Below are positions 15,973-24,473 of a DNA stretch of 35,328 nucleotides, piece by piece. Below the pieces are notes generated by a model that searched no databases, was not told the DNA's origin, and was given only the letters and a program-made list of their open reading frames with translations. The stretch spans positions 1 to 35,328 of the forward strand of contig JACKCD010000060.1 in assembly GCA_020634215.1 (NCBI GenBank), read 5' to 3'. Position 1 is the first letter of the stretch. The number at the start of each line of letters is the position of its first letter. The translations under genes were made by a program, and so were the position numbers. The stretch is from Ardenticatenaceae bacterium. GTDB taxonomy: Bacteria > Chloroflexota > Anaerolineae > Promineifilales > Promineifilaceae.

Positions 15973-17408
15973 CTAAAGTCTGCGTAAATGGGCGTGGATT
16001 TCCACCATCGCCAGCGTATCTAAATGGCAATATTGACGCAGGTTTTGGGTAAGTCGGGCTTTTTCATGGGGATCGGTCGTGGTGATGGCTTGCTGCCACG
16101 CCACCTGCGCCTGGGTGCCATTCCGCACGTCCAGATCGTCATACCGCAGGTCTGTGACAACGGGCAGTACCGATTTGAGGGAGTTGGATTTGCCAAAGCG
16201 GTGGTGGCGGTAATGTTTTTGGAACATATCGAGCTGATCCCATAGCCGATCTGCCATGCCCAGCAGCTGGTGGGCGTGGTGGGGAAACGCTGCGGCGAGA
16301 TCGCGCAGCACGCCGCGTTCAAAGGGGGCGTAGTAGGCGACGATGTGGCCGTGGTCGCCGATGTGGCGCAGCAGGGCTTCGACGAGCGCGGGGCGGGGAT
16401 CGTCATGACTGGTGTGGAGAAAGTCGTGGTGGGTCAAACGGCCGTTTTCCTCCAACACATGACAGCTATATTGAAACGGCACCTGCTGATACGGCCGGCA
16501 GCCGGCAAAGCGCGGTACAGGTTCATCAATGGTTTCAAAATCAAAAAAGAAAAGCGGGTATTCCAGCCGCGCCAATTCAGCCTGAATGGCCGCCCGGTCA
16601 ATGGCGACCTCTTGCTGCACAATAAAATTGACAAAGTGGCGTTGGGTCGCCGTGAGTGGAAAGGTGGGGGCAATGTCGGCCAGGTACAGTGCCCCGGCGG
16701 TCTGGAGCTGCGCCGTTTTGCTAACGTTTAGGCGCGGGATGTCGTGAATGGTCAGCCCATCTATGCCGTGCCAACAGTGGTCGTAAAGGCACAGTCGTAC
16801 GGTTGGGTGCAATGGCGGCCAATGGCAGCGGAGGGAGTGGAAACGGCCGTTGTCGCCGCATCATCGCCACATCCGTCAGCCACCGTTGGCAGCAACGCCC
16901 GCGCCGCCTCGGTGCAGTCGGTTATGGTGAACAGGTTGCCCAAGTCGGGGTAACAGCACGCCTTGTTGAGGTGCATGACGCTGGCCTGCGCCACCGGCAA
17001 CCCGGCCTGTTCCACCACATAAAGCTGAAAGGCGAGATCAGGTAGGTGTTCGTTCTTGACGGAGGTGGTGGATTTAACTTCGATGAGGTGCCAACCAACG
17101 GCCGTTTGTGTCAGCACATCCACCTTCACCAGCAAATCATCCGGTGCAAACGTGGCTTGAAACAGCGTGGTTGCCCCCTCAACCAGCGCTTGCTGCGTCA
17201 GCGGCACCATGTCGGTGGGGTGTGGGCGATAAGCAACCCCTACCCCGTCAGGAAATTGCGCCCGTGCCAGTCGGTCAATTTCGTTACCCGCTTGCAAACG
17301 CCGCTGGGCAGCAGGGTCGGGTGGCGCGGCCAGCTCTGGCTGATGGGCATCAAGCCAAAACGCTTTGGGACATTGAACATAGGCCAGATAGGCGGTTTTG
17401 GTTAACAT
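15973..17408 (-). pseudogene. DUF2779-domain predicted nuclease, split by one frameshift
   Basis: Two minus-strand frames, 17408-16761 and about 16812-15973, together make one DUF2779 protein of about 478 residues. The N-terminal half starts LTKTAYLAYVQCPKAFWL and has VKVDVLTQT..WHLIEVKS, a PD-(D/E)XK-like core reminiscent of Cas4. The C-terminal half has FFFDFETIDEP and YYAPFERGVL, an RNase H/DEDD-exonuclease-like pattern. The break is in AAA at 16785-16787: restoring one base joins PYDCAF to YDHCWHGIDG, the usual junction. It may be a real disruption or a homopolymer sequencing error; both halves otherwise look intact. ATG 17408 has GAGG upstream. The biological role of the family is not established. 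Confidence 0.82.
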
Positions 17409-17440
17409 GGCACCTCGCAATGGCAACTTTATCTGTCCTG

Positions 17441-17530
17441 AAAATAGGACGCTGATTCACCTGATTTTCCTGTACGCGAAGCGGTCGCCGTGTGACATCA
17501 GTTTGATCAGGAAAATCTGCGTCCTATTTT
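17441..17530. repeat. Imperfect long inverted repeat
   Basis: AAAATAGGACGC (17441-17452) and GATTTTCCTG (17463-17472) pair with CAGGAAAATC (17508-17517) and GCGTCCTATTTT (17519-17530), leaving a 10-base bulge in the left arm. The loop contains a smaller GCGAAGCGGTCGC fold. It lies upstream of the DUF2779 gene and looks like a dispersed palindromic element. Confidence 0.65.
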
Positions 17531-17954
17531 TCATGCTTCATGGTGGGCTGTTGCCCATGTTGTCTCTTGTCACATTGTGCCAATTGTAGTCGTCGGGGGG
17601 AGTTTTGGAAAGGTAGCGGGTGTCTTGTCGGGTGTCTCGGCGGTTGGGGGTGTGAATCCGTTATGAGAACGATTGGCGGTTCTTTGGCTCTACAAATCCA
17701 TCGTGGGGCAAACGGCTAACGCAATAATCAAAATAATGGGGAATAAATAACGGCCGTTTGCCCCACTGTGCGGTAGACAAGACACCCGCTACCAGAATTT
17801 TTGCACGCTGCCCCGTTGGGGAAGCCATTGCCTGGGGTTGTGTGATGAATGCAGTATGGAGGATTTGAGCCGTTTTCTCTATAGTTCCCCCGTCCTAAGG
17901 TAGGAAGTAGTGGCTAAGAAGCGCGTACCAATTTAGCCGTCAGGCAACCACTTT
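17531..17954. other. Gene-free region holding a nested inverted repeat
   Basis: No supported gene is present between the DUF2779 and DUF89 genes. The stretch contains the MITE-like element at 17612-17793. Downstream of that I see no further structure I can name. Confidence 0.5.
17612..17793. mobile_element. MITE-like element, 182 bp with 18-bp perfect terminal inverted repeats
   Basis: GGTAGCGGGTGTCTTGTC at 17612-17629 is the exact reverse complement of 17776-17793. Inside, GTGGGGCAAACGG (17703-17715) is the exact reverse complement of 17754-17766, the right one using an AACGGCCGTT site. No ORF is present and I see no clear target-site duplication. The two nested palindromes suggest a non-autonomous element or a large structured RNA/DNA site. 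Confidence 0.6.
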
Positions 17955-19157
17955 TCACGCTTTTTTCACGCCCATTGCCCATTGCGCCACGCCCCATTCG
18001 CCGTTGACCAGCCAGTTGGGGTGGTTGGCCTGCAAATCGGCCAGCCACGCCGCCGACAAACCCAGCATTTGCTCGGATTTGAGGGTGCGAAGTGCCAGCA
18101 GCGGGGCGGGAAAATAGCCCACAACATCAGCAAAAGGCTTGGTGTAAGGCCAATGGCGGTCACCCAGCAGACGGCGGTAGTTGGCATCTCCCTTGCTGAT
18201 GACCAACCGCGCCTGCGCCAGTTCATCGGCCAGCGTTGCCGGTATTTGCCACCACGGCAGCGGCGAGACCCAAAAGGGATGGGTAGCAAGACGCAGTTGC
18301 CCCACCGCCAACCGCTTCTGCAATCGCTCGCCCAACTGCTGCAAGGGTAAATCGGTCTCCTGGCACAATTGGGCGACGGTGGTTTCTACGTCGGCAATGG
18401 TAGCGTCGGAGACAAAGGTGGGGTGGGGTTTGAGGTGAAAGGTGAGGGAAACGGCCGTTTCTGACCCCAACAGCCAATCAGCCAGCAGCAAATCAGCCAG
18501 CAGCTCTGCCCCTACGTTGTCGTTGACAAAGATGATATGGTCGGGCGGCTGGGATTGCAGGTGGTGGCAAACGGCCGTTCGGTCATCCACCAGCAAATGG
18601 GCCAACTGCGCCGCCGCCCCATGCTCTGGCCGCGCCGCATCGTCTACCGACCACAGCCCCATGTCCATTTGGTTGCCCCACAAATCAAGCAGAAGAAGAT
18701 CGGGCAAGGGGGTGGGAAACGGCCGTTTGTGCCAGCTTGCCAGCGCCGTTTCCAATCCGCGCCGCTTTTGGTAGGCATAGGGGTCAATGCCATTGGCAAA
18801 ATAATCGGTGGCTTCCAGCACGCGGCGGAAAAAGTAGGTTTCGGCAAAAAACCAAGGGACGGTCAGCCATGTCTCACCCACATACGGGGCAGCGTAGGCT
18901 TGCCAGTCCGCGAAGTCGGGCGGGGTGGTGGATGAGAGTGTGGGAGGAAAAAACGGCCGTATTTTCCCCCGCGGAATCTCCTCGGCCAGCGCGGTCAGCC
19001 GCGCCTTTATCTCCGGCACAAAATCACTTTCGGCCACAACCCGCCGTGCAATCGCCGGAATCCGCTCCCACATCGTCCGCTCCGTAAACGTTCCCGCATC
19101 GCTCCCCCGCAGCGGATCAGGAAAGGGAACTGTTATACCATGCTCCTCGCCAACCAT
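17955..19157 (-). CDS. DUF89/ARMT1-like damage-control phosphatase family protein
   Basis: A protein of about 400 residues of the DUF89 (ARMT1-like) family, metal-dependent phosphatases thought to remove damaged or over-abundant phosphometabolites. Seen: FFAETYFFRRVLEATDYF and DPYAYQKRRGLE in the N-terminal half, the metal-binding core FVNDNVGAELLADLLLADWLL, HLKPHPTFVSDAT, and a C-terminal block with ISKGDANYRRLLGDRHW, all characteristic. The frame is open to 19283, but that extension overlaps the ribbon-helix-helix gene; I prefer ATG 19157 (MVGEEHG). The usual start region (ERTMWERIPAIARRVV) begins about 25 residues later. No Shine-Dalgarno is seen. Three palindrome sites (18450, 18570, 18718) lie inside. 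Confidence 0.85.
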   Translation of the reverse strand: MVGEEHGITVPFPDPLRGSDAGTFTERTMWERIPAIARRVVAESDFVPEIKARLTALAEEIPRGKIRPFFPPTLSSTTPPDFADWQAYAAPYVGETWLTVPWFFAETYFFRRVLEATDYFANGIDPYAYQKRRGLETALASWHKRPFPTPLPDLLLLDLWGNQMDMGLWSVDDAARPEHGAAAQLAHLLVDDRTAVCHHLQSQPPDHIIFVNDNVGAELLADLLLADWLLGSETAVSLTFHLKPHPTFVSDATIADVETTVAQLCQETDLPLQQLGERLQKRLAVGQLRLATHPFWVSPLPWWQIPATLADELAQARLVISKGDANYRRLLGDRHWPYTKPFADVVGYFPAPLLALRTLKSEQMLGLSAAWLADLQANHPNWLVNGEWGVAQWAMGVKKA

Positions 19158-19221
19158 ATCATTGTCACAGTCAGTTGTATCTATTTTCGAACAACAATGG
19201 CCGAACGTAACCACTATGCTG

Positions 19222-19413
19222 CTAACCTTTTGTAAAGTTCCTGTTTTTTTGCAAAACATAGTCAAGCACATCTTGAAAAGCATCTTCGGGAGTCGCTACC
19301 AACTCTTCTACGCTGGCTCGCACTAGCTCTTCCGTTGTCAGGTGATGACGTTTCGCTAAACGCTCAAGTTTGGTCATCAGATCATTTGGTAGGGCTATGG
19401 TTATTGATGTCAT
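19222..19413 (-). CDS. Ribbon-helix-helix (CopG-like) protein, orphan antitoxin-like
   Basis: A 63-residue protein with an N-terminal RHH fold: the strand TSITIALPNDLMTKLERLAKR, then HLTTEELVRASVEELVA, and a short tail. Such proteins bind operator DNA and usually act as antitoxins. ATG 19413 has AAAGGTG at 7-8 bases upstream. No toxin gene follows: the next gene is the DUF89 protein 64 bases downstream, and the previous is the acyl-CoA synthetase fusion. Either it is an orphan, or it regulates the DUF89 gene. Confidence 0.8.
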   Translation of the reverse strand: MTSITIALPNDLMTKLERLAKRHHLTTEELVRASVEELVATPEDAFQDVLDYVLQKNRNFTKG

Positions 19414-19459
19414 ACAAATTCACCTTTTGGAATATTTTCTATCAACACTACATCGTCCT

Positions 19460-19465
19460 ATTATA
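19460..19465 (-). promoter_or_regulatory. Extended -10 promoter for the RHH gene
   Basis: On the minus strand TGGTATAAT (TGn extended -10) overlaps the TAA stop of the synthetase/GNAT gene and lies 47 bases before the RHH start. No -35 is seen, as expected for extended -10 promoters. Confidence 0.55.
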
Positions 19466-22182
19466 CCATATCGAGTTCAAGCTCTGCTTTCAGCACATCA
19501 TCTTCGGTTTTGAAGGTGAAGCCGAGCCGCTTGCTGACGTTGATCATCCCGGTGTTGGTGTGGAGCATGTAGGCAATGACCCGCTTGATCCCTTCCTTTC
19601 GGCCGAACTCCAGCAACCGCGCCAACATCTCCGTCCCTAAGCCGTGGCCGTGAAAATCGTCGCGCACCAGCAGGGCAAACTCCGCTTCTTCCAGCACCGC
19701 CCCCCGCGCCAGCCGCCCCGCCCCCACAAGCTCGACCTCGCCCGTTTCCGGGTTCTCCCACTCTACCACCAGGGCAATGGTGCGGTCGTAATCCACAAAG
19801 ACCACAGGAGCCAGCCGGTCGTGGTCTACCCGCTGCGCCAGCGGAAAAACGCGGAAGTAACGCAGGTAGACGCTTTCTTCGGAAAGATGGGCGTGGAATT
19901 CCACCATTTTGGGTTCATCTTCGGGACGAATGGGGCGGATGAGGAAGGTTTGGCCGCGTTTGTTGGTAAACGGCCGTTCATATTGCGAAGGATACGGCCG
20001 AATCGCCAACTTAGGCAACTCCGCTTCCGTCACCGCCCGGTCATACAGCACCACCCGCGCATCCAGCGCCGCCAGCGAATCACCCAGAGCAAACAGCGGG
20101 TTAATCTCAATCTCCTTAATCCACCGCTGCTCCACCACAAGCTGGCTAAAGCGCACCAGCAGCGTCTCCAACGCCGCCACATCCACCGCCGCCCGACCCC
20201 GCACTCCGTGCAGCGCCCCATAAATCAGCGTCCGCTCCATCATCCGCCGCGCCAGCGTCGTCGTCAGCGGCGGCAGCCCCAGCACCCGGTCTTTATACAC
20301 CTCCACCAGCGAGCCGCCGGAGCCAAAAAGCAGCACCGGGCCAAAGCGAGCATCGGGGCTGCTGCCCACAATCAGCTCAAACCCCTCCTTCAAATTAAAC
20401 ATCGGCTGCACCGTCACCCCCAAAAAGTCGGCTGGGCTGTGTTTGGCGGTTACGGTCTGCTGCATCATCGCAAAGGCGTGGTACACCTCATCGGCAGTCG
20501 CCAAATCAAGCCGCACCCCGCCCACGTCGGATTTGTGGGTGATGGTTTGGGAGTTAAGCTTGAGAACAACGGGGTAGCCTATCTCTTCGGCGCGAGCAAC
20601 GGCCGTTTCTGCCGTTTCTGCCACCAGCGTCGGCACCGTCGGAATCCCATACGCCGCCAAAACCTGCTTTGACTCATACTCCGTCAGCAGCGTCCGACCC
20701 GCTTGCCGAATGTCGTCAATCAACTGCGCCGCCGTTTCGTGGCGCGATTCATCCTCGGCCGTCCAGGCGGGCAGCGTCGGCGTTTCATACAAACTTTGCA
20801 GCCGCCGGTGAAACCGCCACATATAGGTAAATATTCGCACGGCGGTGTCGGGGAAATCAAAGGTGGGGATGTTGCCCTCGTTTAAAATCCGCTTCCCCTC
20901 GGCCACTTCCTCACCGCCAATCCAGCTTGCCAGCACCGGCTTGCCAAAGCGGAAGGCGGCGGAACGTTTGCCATAAACGGCCGTTAACGCCCGCGCCGTC
21001 TCAGTGGCATTGGTTTGCGGCTGCGGCGACAAATCACCAGCACCCCGTGGCTGTTTTCATCCTGTTTCGCCAGCTTCACCGTTTCCACAAAGCGGGTCGG
21101 GTCGGCATTGCCCACAATATCAATCGGGTTGCCGTATGGCTCCAATGCGGCGGCAGCAATTTATCCAACGCCGCTTTCGTCTCCTCCGTCAGCGTCGCCA
21201 TGCTGCCCCCCGGCTGTCACCAGCGCATCGGTTGCCAACGCCCCACCTTTACATTGGTCAACCAATGTACCCGTTAATTCGGCACTGGCGCGGCTGCTTT
21301 GCCAGCACCTCAGCCATGTTAAACAAATCTTCAATGCTGCTGACCCGCATCACCCCCACCCGTCGCAGTGCTGTCGCCAGCACCTTCATCACTGCCCACC
21401 ATTGCCCCGGTATGCGAAACCACCGCCCGCGCCGCCGCCTCGCTACGCCCCGGCTTGATGACAATAATCGGCTTGGTCAGCGCCACCTCCCGCGCCGCCG
21501 ACAAAAACGAGCGCGGATTGCCGATAGATTCCATGTACATAACAATACTCTTGGTGGCTGGGTCGTTGCCCAAATAGTGAATCAAATCCCCCCAATCTAC
21601 GTCAAGCATGTTGCCAATGGACACAAAGGCACTAAACCCCACATTTTCCCGCAGGCTCCAATCTAAGATCGAGCTGCACAAAGCACCGCTTTGGCTAACA
21701 AACCCGACGCTGCCGCGCCGCGCCGTTTGGCTGGCAATGGTGGCGTTGAGTCCCGTCGCCGGGTTCATCACCCCCAGACAGTTGGGGCCAATGAGGCGAA
21801 TGTTACCCCGCCGCGCCGCCGCCAGCACCCGCTGCTCCAGGGCCACCCCCGCCGCCCCCACCTCGCGGAAGCCGGCCGTAATGACAACCACCCCCTTCAC
21901 CCCCGCCGCCGCGCATTCGTCCACCACATCCGGCACGGTGGCCGCCGGGGTCAAAATAACCGCCAAATCCACCTTGTCTGGCACATCGGCAATGGTGGCA
22001 TAGGCGCGAACGCCCAGCACGCTTTTGCGTTTGGGGTTGACAGGGTAGATGGTGCCGCCAAAGGCGTTGCTAATGAGATTCCACATCAACATCCGCCCAA
22101 CGCTGCCGGGCTGCTCGCTGGCACCAATGACGGCTACGCTTTGGGGGCGAAAAATGGGGTCGAGGGGGTGAATGAGTGTCAA
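19461..22182 (-). pseudogene. Acyl-CoA synthetase (NDP-forming)/GNAT acetyltransferase fusion, Pat-like, with frameshifts
   Basis: The full product would be about 900 residues: CoA-binding domain (SVAVIGASEQPGSVGRMLMWN), ligase flavodoxin-like domain (GPNCLGVMNP, FVSQSGALCSSILDW), ATP-grasp domain (GYPVVLKLNSQTITHKSDVGGV), and a C-terminal GNAT (VRDDFHGHGLGTEMLARLLEFGRKEGI). This order matches the Pat-type protein lysine acetyltransferases that inactivate acetyl-CoA synthetase. The segment SHTGAMVGSD keeps the His of catalytic ADP-forming synthetases. The TTG start 22182 is supported by GAGGAG nine bases upstream. Between about 21390 and 21010 at least five small indels shift the frame, though every piece is still recognisable (VLATALRRVGVMRVSSIEDLF, then ALATDALVTAG-like, then NPIDIVGNADPTRF). 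Real decay and sequencing error are both possible. Confidence 0.82.
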
Positions 22183-22202
22183 AAAAGGTTCTCCTCAAAA
22201 AT

Positions 22203-22269
22203 GGGAGATTGGAGATTAGAGATTGGAGATTGATGAAGGTTCATAATCTCTAATCTCCAATCTCCAATC
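22203..22269. repeat. Intergenic heptamer-repeat hairpin, GGAGATT family, copy B4
   Basis: GGAGATT units, a spacer GATGAAGGTTCA and inverted AATCTCT/AATCTCC units. Spacer and flanks nearly match copy B1 at 5345-5410, 17 kb away. It lies between the hemolysin-III stop and the synthetase start on the minus strand. Confidence 0.8.
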
Positions 22270-22273
22270 ACTT

Positions 22274-22975
22274 TTATAGTAAAAGCAGGAAGGATATAAC
22301 GGCCGTTTCCCGCGCAAACGGCACTACTACCCAAAACATAAACAGATAGTGGCACGCGCTGCCGCCCATGACAAACAAATGCCAGATTTCGTGATGCCCA
22401 AACCATTCCGGCCACGGATCCGGCCACTGGAAATAGTAGACAAAAAAGCCAACGGTGTAAATGAGGCCACCCAGCAGCAGCAGGGCAAAATCTCGATGGG
22501 GAATGGTCTCAAACAGATTGGTCGCCATCCAAAACGGCAGCACGCTGCCCCAGCCCAAAATGAGATAAATGGTCGTGTGGTAGAAACCGTGAATGCGGCG
22601 GTTCAGCAGCTTGAACCCCATGCCAATCAGCGCCACCAACCAAACGGGCAGCAGCACCAACCAGCGCCAGGCAATGGGAAAGAGGTTGTAGACAATGGGG
22701 GTATAGGTTCCGGCAATGAGCAGGAAAATCGCCATGTGGTCAACGCGGTTGAGCCACATCCGGCGTTCTGGCGACACTTTCAACCCATGCAGCAGGGCAC
22801 TGCTAAGATAAAGGATAATCATGCTCAGACCAAACACGAGTAAAGACACCCATTTGGGCAGATCATGGGCGGCACGATGTAGGAGCGGGAGTAGAACGAC
22901 GCAGGCTGCCACAGCCGCTACCAAGTGGGTCAGCGTATTGATTGGTTCTAGCAAATACCGGTTGAGTCGCTTCAT
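22274..22975 (-). CDS. Hemolysin III family (PAQR/YqfA-like) membrane protein
   Basis: A 233-residue, seven-helix integral membrane protein of the Hly-III/PAQR family, with proposed roles in membrane-fluidity sensing or lipid hydrolysis. Seen: EPINTLTHLVAAV near the N terminus, SSALLHGL with the metal-binding His, NRVDHMAIFLLIAGTYTPI with Asp-His, and GHHEIWHLFVMGGSACHYLF with the C-terminal histidines; these are the conserved family motifs. I prefer ATG 22975 (MKRLNRYL); the frame is open to a TTG at 23014. No strong ribosome-binding site. It is divergent from ctaB. Confidence 0.9.
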   Translation of the reverse strand: MKRLNRYLLEPINTLTHLVAAVAACVVLLPLLHRAAHDLPKWVSLLVFGLSMIILYLSSALLHGLKVSPERRMWLNRVDHMAIFLLIAGTYTPIVYNLFPIAWRWLVLLPVWLVALIGMGFKLLNRRIHGFYHTTIYLILGWGSVLPFWMATNLFETIPHRDFALLLLGGLIYTVGFFVYYFQWPDPWPEWFGHHEIWHLFVMGGSACHYLFMFWVVVPFARETAVISFLLLL

Positions 22976-23170
22976 CACGCTGGTTAGCTTAAACTGGTTT
23001 TCACGCCTTCGCAAGGGTTAGGCTAACCTTTATTGTAAGGAGCGAAATTTGAGATTGAGGTCTCCTAACCTATGGTGTAGCTTAAACCTATGAGGTCAGC
23101 TATGCAGTTGTCTTCTTTGTGAACATTGTTACAATGTAACTTGCATGGACGAATTCGCTTTGGAGGAAAG
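22976..23170. promoter_or_regulatory. Divergent promoter region between hemolysin-III and ctaB genes
   Basis: For ctaB, TTGTCT (23108-23113) and TACAAT (23130-23135) are 16 bases apart. Overlapping the -10, ACATTGT-T-ACAATGT (23123-23137) is a perfect 7-1-7 palindrome, a plausible repressor operator. GGTTAG-G-CTAACC at 23015-23027 is a second palindrome nearer the hemolysin-III gene. Which regulators bind is unknown. Confidence 0.5.
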
Positions 23171-24103
23171 ATGTCTTTAAAGACAAACGGCCGTTTATCC
23201 CAACCCACTCTCACTGAAATCAGCCAACCCAACTGGCGCACCTTGCTACACCAGGGCGTTGTCTTGTTCAAGCTTCGCATTGTCTTTTTGCTGCTGGTTG
23301 CGGCCACCGGCGGCGCATTTTTGGCGGCCGGCGGCTGGCCGGGTGTCGAGGTGCTGCTGCTGACATGGGTCACGGGCGGCATGGCGGCTGCCGGAGCCTC
23401 AGCACTCAACCAATATTGGGAGCGGGATTCGGATGGGGCGATGGGTAGGACGCGGGAACGGCCGTTAGTCACAGGAACCATCGCCGACCCGCGCTGGGTG
23501 CCACCCGTAGCCGCACTGCTCATTTTGCTTCCCTCCCTGGCTGTGCTTCCCTTCAATCCGGCACTCACCTTCTTCCTGCTGCTGGGAGCCATCATCTACG
23601 TCGGCATTTATACCATCTGGCTCAAGCCGCGCACCCTGCTCAATATTGTCATTGGCGGGGCGGCCGGCAGCGCCGCCGTTCTCAGCGGCAGCGCCGCCGC
23701 CGGAGCATGGAACCATCCCGGTGCCTTGGTGCTGGCTGGTATTCTTTTCCTCTGGACACCCTTCCACTTTTGGAGTTTGGCACTGCTCTACCGTGACGAC
23801 TATCAAAAAGCCAATGTACCGATGCTGCCCGCCAAAACCACCCCGCGCCAAGCGGCATGGTGGGTGCTGTCCCACACGCTGCCTGCTGGCCTGGCTGGTT
23901 TGCTGCTGGGGCTGCTCCCCTCCCTCGGCTGGCTCTATATCGTTCCCGTTGGGCTGCTCACCGCCGATCTTGTGTGGCGCAACATCAAGCTCATCAAAGA
24001 CCCTGCCCCAGCCAACGCTCGCGGCATGTTTCTGGCCTCCAACCTCTATCTGCTGGTGCTGCTCCTCGCTATCTGCGTCAGCAGTGGGCTGGGTGGGCTT
24101 TAG
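23171..24103 (+). CDS. ctaB: Protoheme IX farnesyltransferase (heme O synthase)
   Basis: A 310-residue polytopic prenyltransferase that adds a farnesyl group to heme B, giving heme O for heme-copper oxidases. Seen: the first Asp-rich motif in ALNQYWERDSDGAMGRTRERPL, typical of heme O synthases, FKLRIVFLLLVAATGGAF in helix 1, LFLWTPFHFWSLALLYRDDYQKANVPMLP carrying the second conserved polar loop, and about eight hydrophobic segments. ATG 23171 (MSLKTNGR) has GGAGG six bases upstream; the ORF is open 15 codons further up but without such support. A short ORF at 23145-23180 (11 codons) overlaps this start and may be a uORF. Presence implies a cytochrome oxidase elsewhere. Confidence 0.93.
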   Translation: MSLKTNGRLSQPTLTEISQPNWRTLLHQGVVLFKLRIVFLLLVAATGGAFLAAGGWPGVEVLLLTWVTGGMAAAGASALNQYWERDSDGAMGRTRERPLVTGTIADPRWVPPVAALLILLPSLAVLPFNPALTFFLLLGAIIYVGIYTIWLKPRTLLNIVIGGAAGSAAVLSGSAAAGAWNHPGALVLAGILFLWTPFHFWSLALLYRDDYQKANVPMLPAKTTPRQAAWWVLSHTLPAGLAGLLLGLLPSLGWLYIVPVGLLTADLVWRNIKLIKDPAPANARGMFLASNLYLLVLLLAICVSSGLGGL

Positions 24104-24173
24104 CGAGTAGATGGCATCCCGCTCTTGCTTTACTTGTCAGCAATTAGATTGCAGAATGCGTGAAGTTATTTAG

Positions 24174-24240
24174 TCATTCCCGCGAACGCGGGAATCCATG
24201 CTTCAGTGCGGAATGGATACCCGCTTTCGCGGGTATGACA
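24174..24240. repeat. REP pair in inverted orientation (BIME-like)
   Basis: TCATTCCCGCGAACGCGGGA (24174 onward, ending ATCC at 24197) and the reverse complement of TCATACCCGCGAAAGCGGGT (ending ATCC; 24215-24240) are two variants of one REP, facing each other across 17 bases. Each is itself a palindrome with compensated changes (TTCCC/GGGAA versus TACCC/GGGTA). It is unrelated in sequence to the elements in the hsd locus. Confidence 0.75.
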
Positions 24241-24296
24241 TGCTTTTGGGAATAGTCGTCAACAAAAGTTACGCCCAACCTTGATCGCAAAATTCA

Positions 24297-24325
24297 TTGA
24301 CAACCCACCTTCACTTTGCTACTAT
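24297..24325 (+). promoter_or_regulatory. Promoter of the alaS leader
   Basis: Consensus TTGACA (24297-24302), a 17-base spacer and TACTAT (24320-24325). The expected start point, about seven bases after the -10, is the A of the ATG at 24332, so the leader peptide would be read from a leaderless mRNA. Confidence 0.8.
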
Positions 24326-24331
24326 CTCCCC

Positions 24332-24406
24332 ATGATTTTGACTCATCGTATCTTCAACTTCGCCGCCGCCGCCAGGCCTACCGGTCTGGCGAATGCTGTT
24401 GCTTGA
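24332..24406 (+). CDS. Alanine-rich leader peptide of alaS (24 residues)
   Basis: ATG 24332 opens 24 sense codons ending TGA 24404-24406. Residues 11-14 are four consecutive alanines, all GCC (24362-24373), and Ala recurs at 20, 22 and 24: seven Ala of 24. The four GCC codons sit just before and into the 5' arm of a 9-bp hairpin (24370-24378 with 24383-24391, loop TACC). A ribosome stalled there for lack of Ala-tRNA would cover that arm and free the 3' arm to pair with the terminator. There is no Shine-Dalgarno, but the promoter places the transcript start at this ATG. The peptide probably has no function other than being translated. Confidence 0.72.
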   Translation: MILTHRIFNFAAAARPTGLANAVA

Positions 24407-24473
24407 GTCAAATAAGTTAAAACGAGACTCACAACCGCCAGATCGGAACGCCCGGTCTGGCGGTTTTTTTTTT
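24370..24473 (+). terminator. Transcription attenuator of alaS (four-segment switch plus terminator)
   Basis: Segment 1 CGCCAGGCC (24370-24378) pairs with segment 2 GGTCTGGCG (24383-24391). Segment 3 AACCGCCAGATCGG (24433-24446) pairs with segment 4 CCGGTCTGGCGGTT (24452-24465), giving a 14-bp stem with one G-U, followed by a ten-T run to 24473: a strong intrinsic terminator. Segments 2 and 4 share the identical 11-mer CCGGTCTGGCG, so 2 can instead pair with 3 (24436-24446) and abolish the terminator. TGAGTC (24404-24409, covering the leader stop) also pairs with GACTCA at 24426-24431 or 24339-24344. Confidence 0.75.

Noticed and set aside
17794..17954. Possible tRNA or structured RNA in the gap before the DUF89 gene
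   Set aside because: I looked for an acceptor stem, anticodon loop and T-arm and found no consistent fold.
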